From: an uncultured Acidobacteriaceae bacterium
Lineage (GTDB): Bacteria > Acidobacteriota > Terriglobia > Terriglobales > Acidobacteriaceae
NCBI GenBank assembly: GCA_937879855.1
Contig: CALFMO010000049.1
Span: 1 to 53,599, forward strand
Length of the DNA stretch: 53,599 bases
Reading direction: 5' to 3'
Shown piece by piece: positions 51,748-53,599 of the stretch. Below the pieces are notes generated by a model. It saw only the letters and a list, made by a program, of their open reading frames with translations, searched no databases and was not told the origin of the DNA. The translations under genes were made by a program, and so were the position numbers. The first letter of the stretch is position 1; each line of letters opens with the position of its first letter.

Positions 51748-53599
51748 ATGACGAAACTTACCAATAACGTACGTTGTACGATCGCATTATTTGCGGCAGC
51801 GCTGCTGAGCGGCGTGCTAGCACTGCCGGCAACAGCGCAGGATCAATACGACCAGGACGATCCGCCGAGCCGGGTGGCACGCCTGGGATATTTGCAAGGC
51901 TCCGTCTCATTTCAGCCCGCGGGCGAATCGGAGTGGGTGGAAGCCGCTCACAACCGGCCGCTCACAACCGGTGACAAACTGTGGGCTGACCAGGACTCTC
52001 GCGCGGAACTGAATCTGGGTTCCGCCATCATCGATGTGAACAGCAATACCGGAATTTCCTTTCTCAATCTCGACGACCGCACAGCGCAAATTCAACTGAG
52101 TTCAGGAGCTATCAACGTTCGCGTGCGTGAGTTGGATCGCGATGAAGTGTTTGAGATCGACACGCCGAACCAGGCGTTCTCTATCTTCCGGCCAGGACGA
52201 TACCGCCTGGAAGCCAGCGAGGACGGGACTTACACCGTGGTGAGCATCCGCGAAGGAGAGGGTGAATCGACCGGCAACGGACAGACTTATACGGTGCACG
52301 CGGGGCAGCGCGCAACTTTCGAGGGCGCGGACCGCCTGAATGCTCAAGTAGAAGAACTAGGTCGTCCCGACGATTTTGACAACTGGAGTGAGGCTCGCTA
52401 CCGGCGCTACGAAGACTCGCAGTCTGCGCGCTACGTTTCTCACGATGTCGTCGGGTATGAGGACTTGGATGACAATGGCGACTGGCGCCCAGAGCCCAGT
52501 TACGGTAACGTCTGGTTTCCACGTGTCTATGCGGGTTGGGCGCCCTACCGCGAGGGTCACTGGGCCTGGATCGATCCTTGGGGATGGACTTGGGTGGATG
52601 ACGAGCCCTGGGGGTATGCTCCCTTTCACTACGGACGCTGGTGCTCGATCGGAGGGCGGTGGGGATGGGTACCTGGCCCGGTGGACGTTAGGCCGGTTTA
52701 CGCACCTGCTCTCGTCGTATTTGTGGGGATAGGCGGCGGATTCGGCGGCAATGTGGGTTGGTTTCCTCTAGGCCCGAGAGAAGTATATGTACCATCCTAT
52801 CGAGTGAGTCGCGGCTACGTCGACCGCGTCAACATCAGCAATACAACTATCAACCGAACGACGGTCACGAATGTCTACAACACGACAATCATCAACAACA
52901 ACACGACCATCAATAACGTAACGTACGTGAACCGGAATGTAAGGGGCGCGGTAGTAGCCGTGCCGCAACGAGCATTTGCCAGCGCGCAGCCGGTTTCGCG
53001 AGCGGCAGTAACGGTGAATGAAAAAGAAGTTGCTTCGGCTCGCATGACCAGCAGGGCGGCCGTCGCGCCGACGAACAACAGCGTGCTGGGAATGCATGCC
53101 GATACCGCGAACCGAGTGAAGGCCCCCCCGGCCTCCGTGGTCAGTCGTCAGGTTGTGGCGAAGGCACAGGTGCCGCCACCGCCAACGCCGTTCGCAGCCC
53201 GGCAGCAGGCGTTGGCAGAGCATCCGGGACAGCCGATCCCCCGCCAGGAAATGCAGCGTTTTCGACCAGCCAACAATCCTGCCGCAGTGGGTGCGCGTCC
53301 GCCGGTACGGCAAGCGCCTCCCGGAAGGCCGGCAGAGGCTACAGTCGCGCAACCGGGCAACCCGCCGGCGCGGGGAACCATGAGTCGGCCAAGCAATCAG
53401 CCGGCGCCGAACGAGCGTCCGGGTGCGAATCCGGCACCGAACAATCAACCGCAGCCGAATAATCGTCCGGCGGGACCGCCTATGCGGAATGATCGCCCCT
53501 CAGGCGCGCAGCCCAATAATCGAACTGAACCGAATCAGCCTGCACCAAATTATCGGCCACAGCCCAATCAGCCGCAGCCGAATAATCGTCCGGCAGAGC
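51748..53599 (+). CDS. FecR-domain / DUF6600 protein with Asn- and Pro-rich tail (3' partial)
   Basis: At least 617 residues, running off the window without a stop. A signal peptide (CTIALFAAALLSGVLALPA, ending TAQ) is followed by a FecR-type domain (about 45-190: RVARLGYLQGSVSF, SRAELNLGSAIIDV, IQLSSGAINVRV). A DUF6600 block (about 255-300) has the aromatic pattern WAPYREGHWAWIDPWGW then PWGYAPFHYGRW. An Asn/Thr-rich stretch lies near 365-395, and from about 470 a Pro/Asn-rich region with repeated QPxPNNRP units. It is exported; the tail may be a cell-surface or matrix spacer. No sigma/anti-sigma partner is visible, so a FecR-style signalling role is not assumed. An ATG at 51736 is an alternative start. 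Confidence 0.85.
   Translation, partial: MTKLTNNVRCTIALFAAALLSGVLALPATAQDQYDQDDPPSRVARLGYLQGSVSFQPAGESEWVEAAHNRPLTTGDKLWADQDSRAELNLGSAIIDVNSNTGISFLNLDDRTAQIQLSSGAINVRVRELDRDEVFEIDTPNQAFSIFRPGRYRLEASEDGTYTVVSIREGEGESTGNGQTYTVHAGQRATFEGADRLNAQVEELGRPDDFDNWSEARYRRYEDSQSARYVSHDVVGYEDLDDNGDWRPEPSYGNVWFPRVYAGWAPYREGHWAWIDPWGWTWVDDEPWGYAPFHYGRWCSIGGRWGWVPGPVDVRPVYAPALVVFVGIGGGFGGNVGWFPLGPREVYVPSYRVSRGYVDRVNISNTTINRTTVTNVYNTTIINNNTTINNVTYVNRNVRGAVVAVPQRAFASAQPVSRAAVTVNEKEVASARMTSRAAVAPTNNSVLGMHADTANRVKAPPASVVSRQVVAKAQVPPPPTPFAARQQALAEHPGQPIPRQEMQRFRPANNPAAVGARPPVRQAPPGRPAEATVAQPGNPPARGTMSRPSNQPAPNERPGANPAPNNQPQPNNRPAGPPMRNDRPSGAQPNNRTEPNQPAPNYRPQPNQPQPNNRPAE

Noticed and set aside
52768..53448. 226-codon minus-strand open frame near the window end
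   Set aside because: Antisense to the FecR/DUF6600 gene, whose plus-strand frame is open throughout; the Arg/Cys-rich translation has no motif.
1..53599. tRNA, rRNA, CRISPR array, prophage or complete insertion sequence
   Set aside because: No cloverleaf, rRNA core sequence, regularly spaced repeat series, transposase DDE pattern or phage structural gene was seen on either strand.

Overview
The window looks like a chromosomal segment of a soil Acidobacteriota, probably class Terriglobia (old subdivision 1, Koribacter/Sulfotelmatobacter-like). The grounds are an ADOP-type orphan permease (acidobacterial duplicated orphan permease), a cupin matching from memory the hydroxynitrile lyases of Granulicella and Acidobacterium, small GAF/zinc-ribbon/Sel1 proteins I associate with this phylum, GC-rich DNA, and dispersed palindromes carrying the TCCTGAGCGAAGCGAAGGA core. 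No rRNA, tRNA, CRISPR array, prophage or intact insertion sequence was seen. All assignments come from reading the sequence; no database search was run.

Layout. 1-3.1 kb: an isochorismatase-fold protein lacking its cysteine, two small hypothetical genes and ferrochelatase. 3.2-8.3 kb (minus): a tripartite drug efflux operon (TolC, EmrA-like, EmrB-like) ending in a cytidylate-kinase-like gene. 8.6-19 kb (plus): a PilZ protein, then a compact sugar-phosphate cluster tkt-tal-pgi-gnd-zwf-glk-pgl. It carries glucose entry, the whole oxidative pentose phosphate branch and both transferases of the non-oxidative branch. 19-21.5 kb (minus): the ADOP permease. 21.6-33.3 kb: a TolC-HlyD-RND efflux operon and two large zinc-ribbon membrane proteins on the plus strand, flanked by two copies of a minus-strand cassette of two HTH-only LuxR/GerE proteins.

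33.9-42.9 kb (minus): an AIM24 protein, then a co-directional run reading ADH - lipocalin-like - aldo/keto reductase - cupin lyase - DUF385 - IorA - IorB - AraC regulator - membrane protein. This looks like a carbonyl/aldehyde-handling operon with its own regulator. 43-48.3 kb (minus): an MscS-family channel and an SDR/SRPBCC/zinc-ADH operon. 48.5-53.6 kb: a DUF4136 protein, a zinc-ribbon protein, an uncharacterised gene, a PHP phosphoesterase resembling PolX without its polymerase, and a FecR/DUF6600 protein that runs off the window end.

The best candidate for something undescribed is the duplicated two-gene HTH cassette (22370-22854 and 32856-33301). Order and subfamily are conserved (A then B), neither protein has a receiver or sensor domain, the genes overlap, and a sigma54-like -24/-12 element lies upstream of each copy on the correct strand. 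The cassettes bracket the RND operon and the zinc-ribbon pair, which suggests but does not prove a regulatory link.
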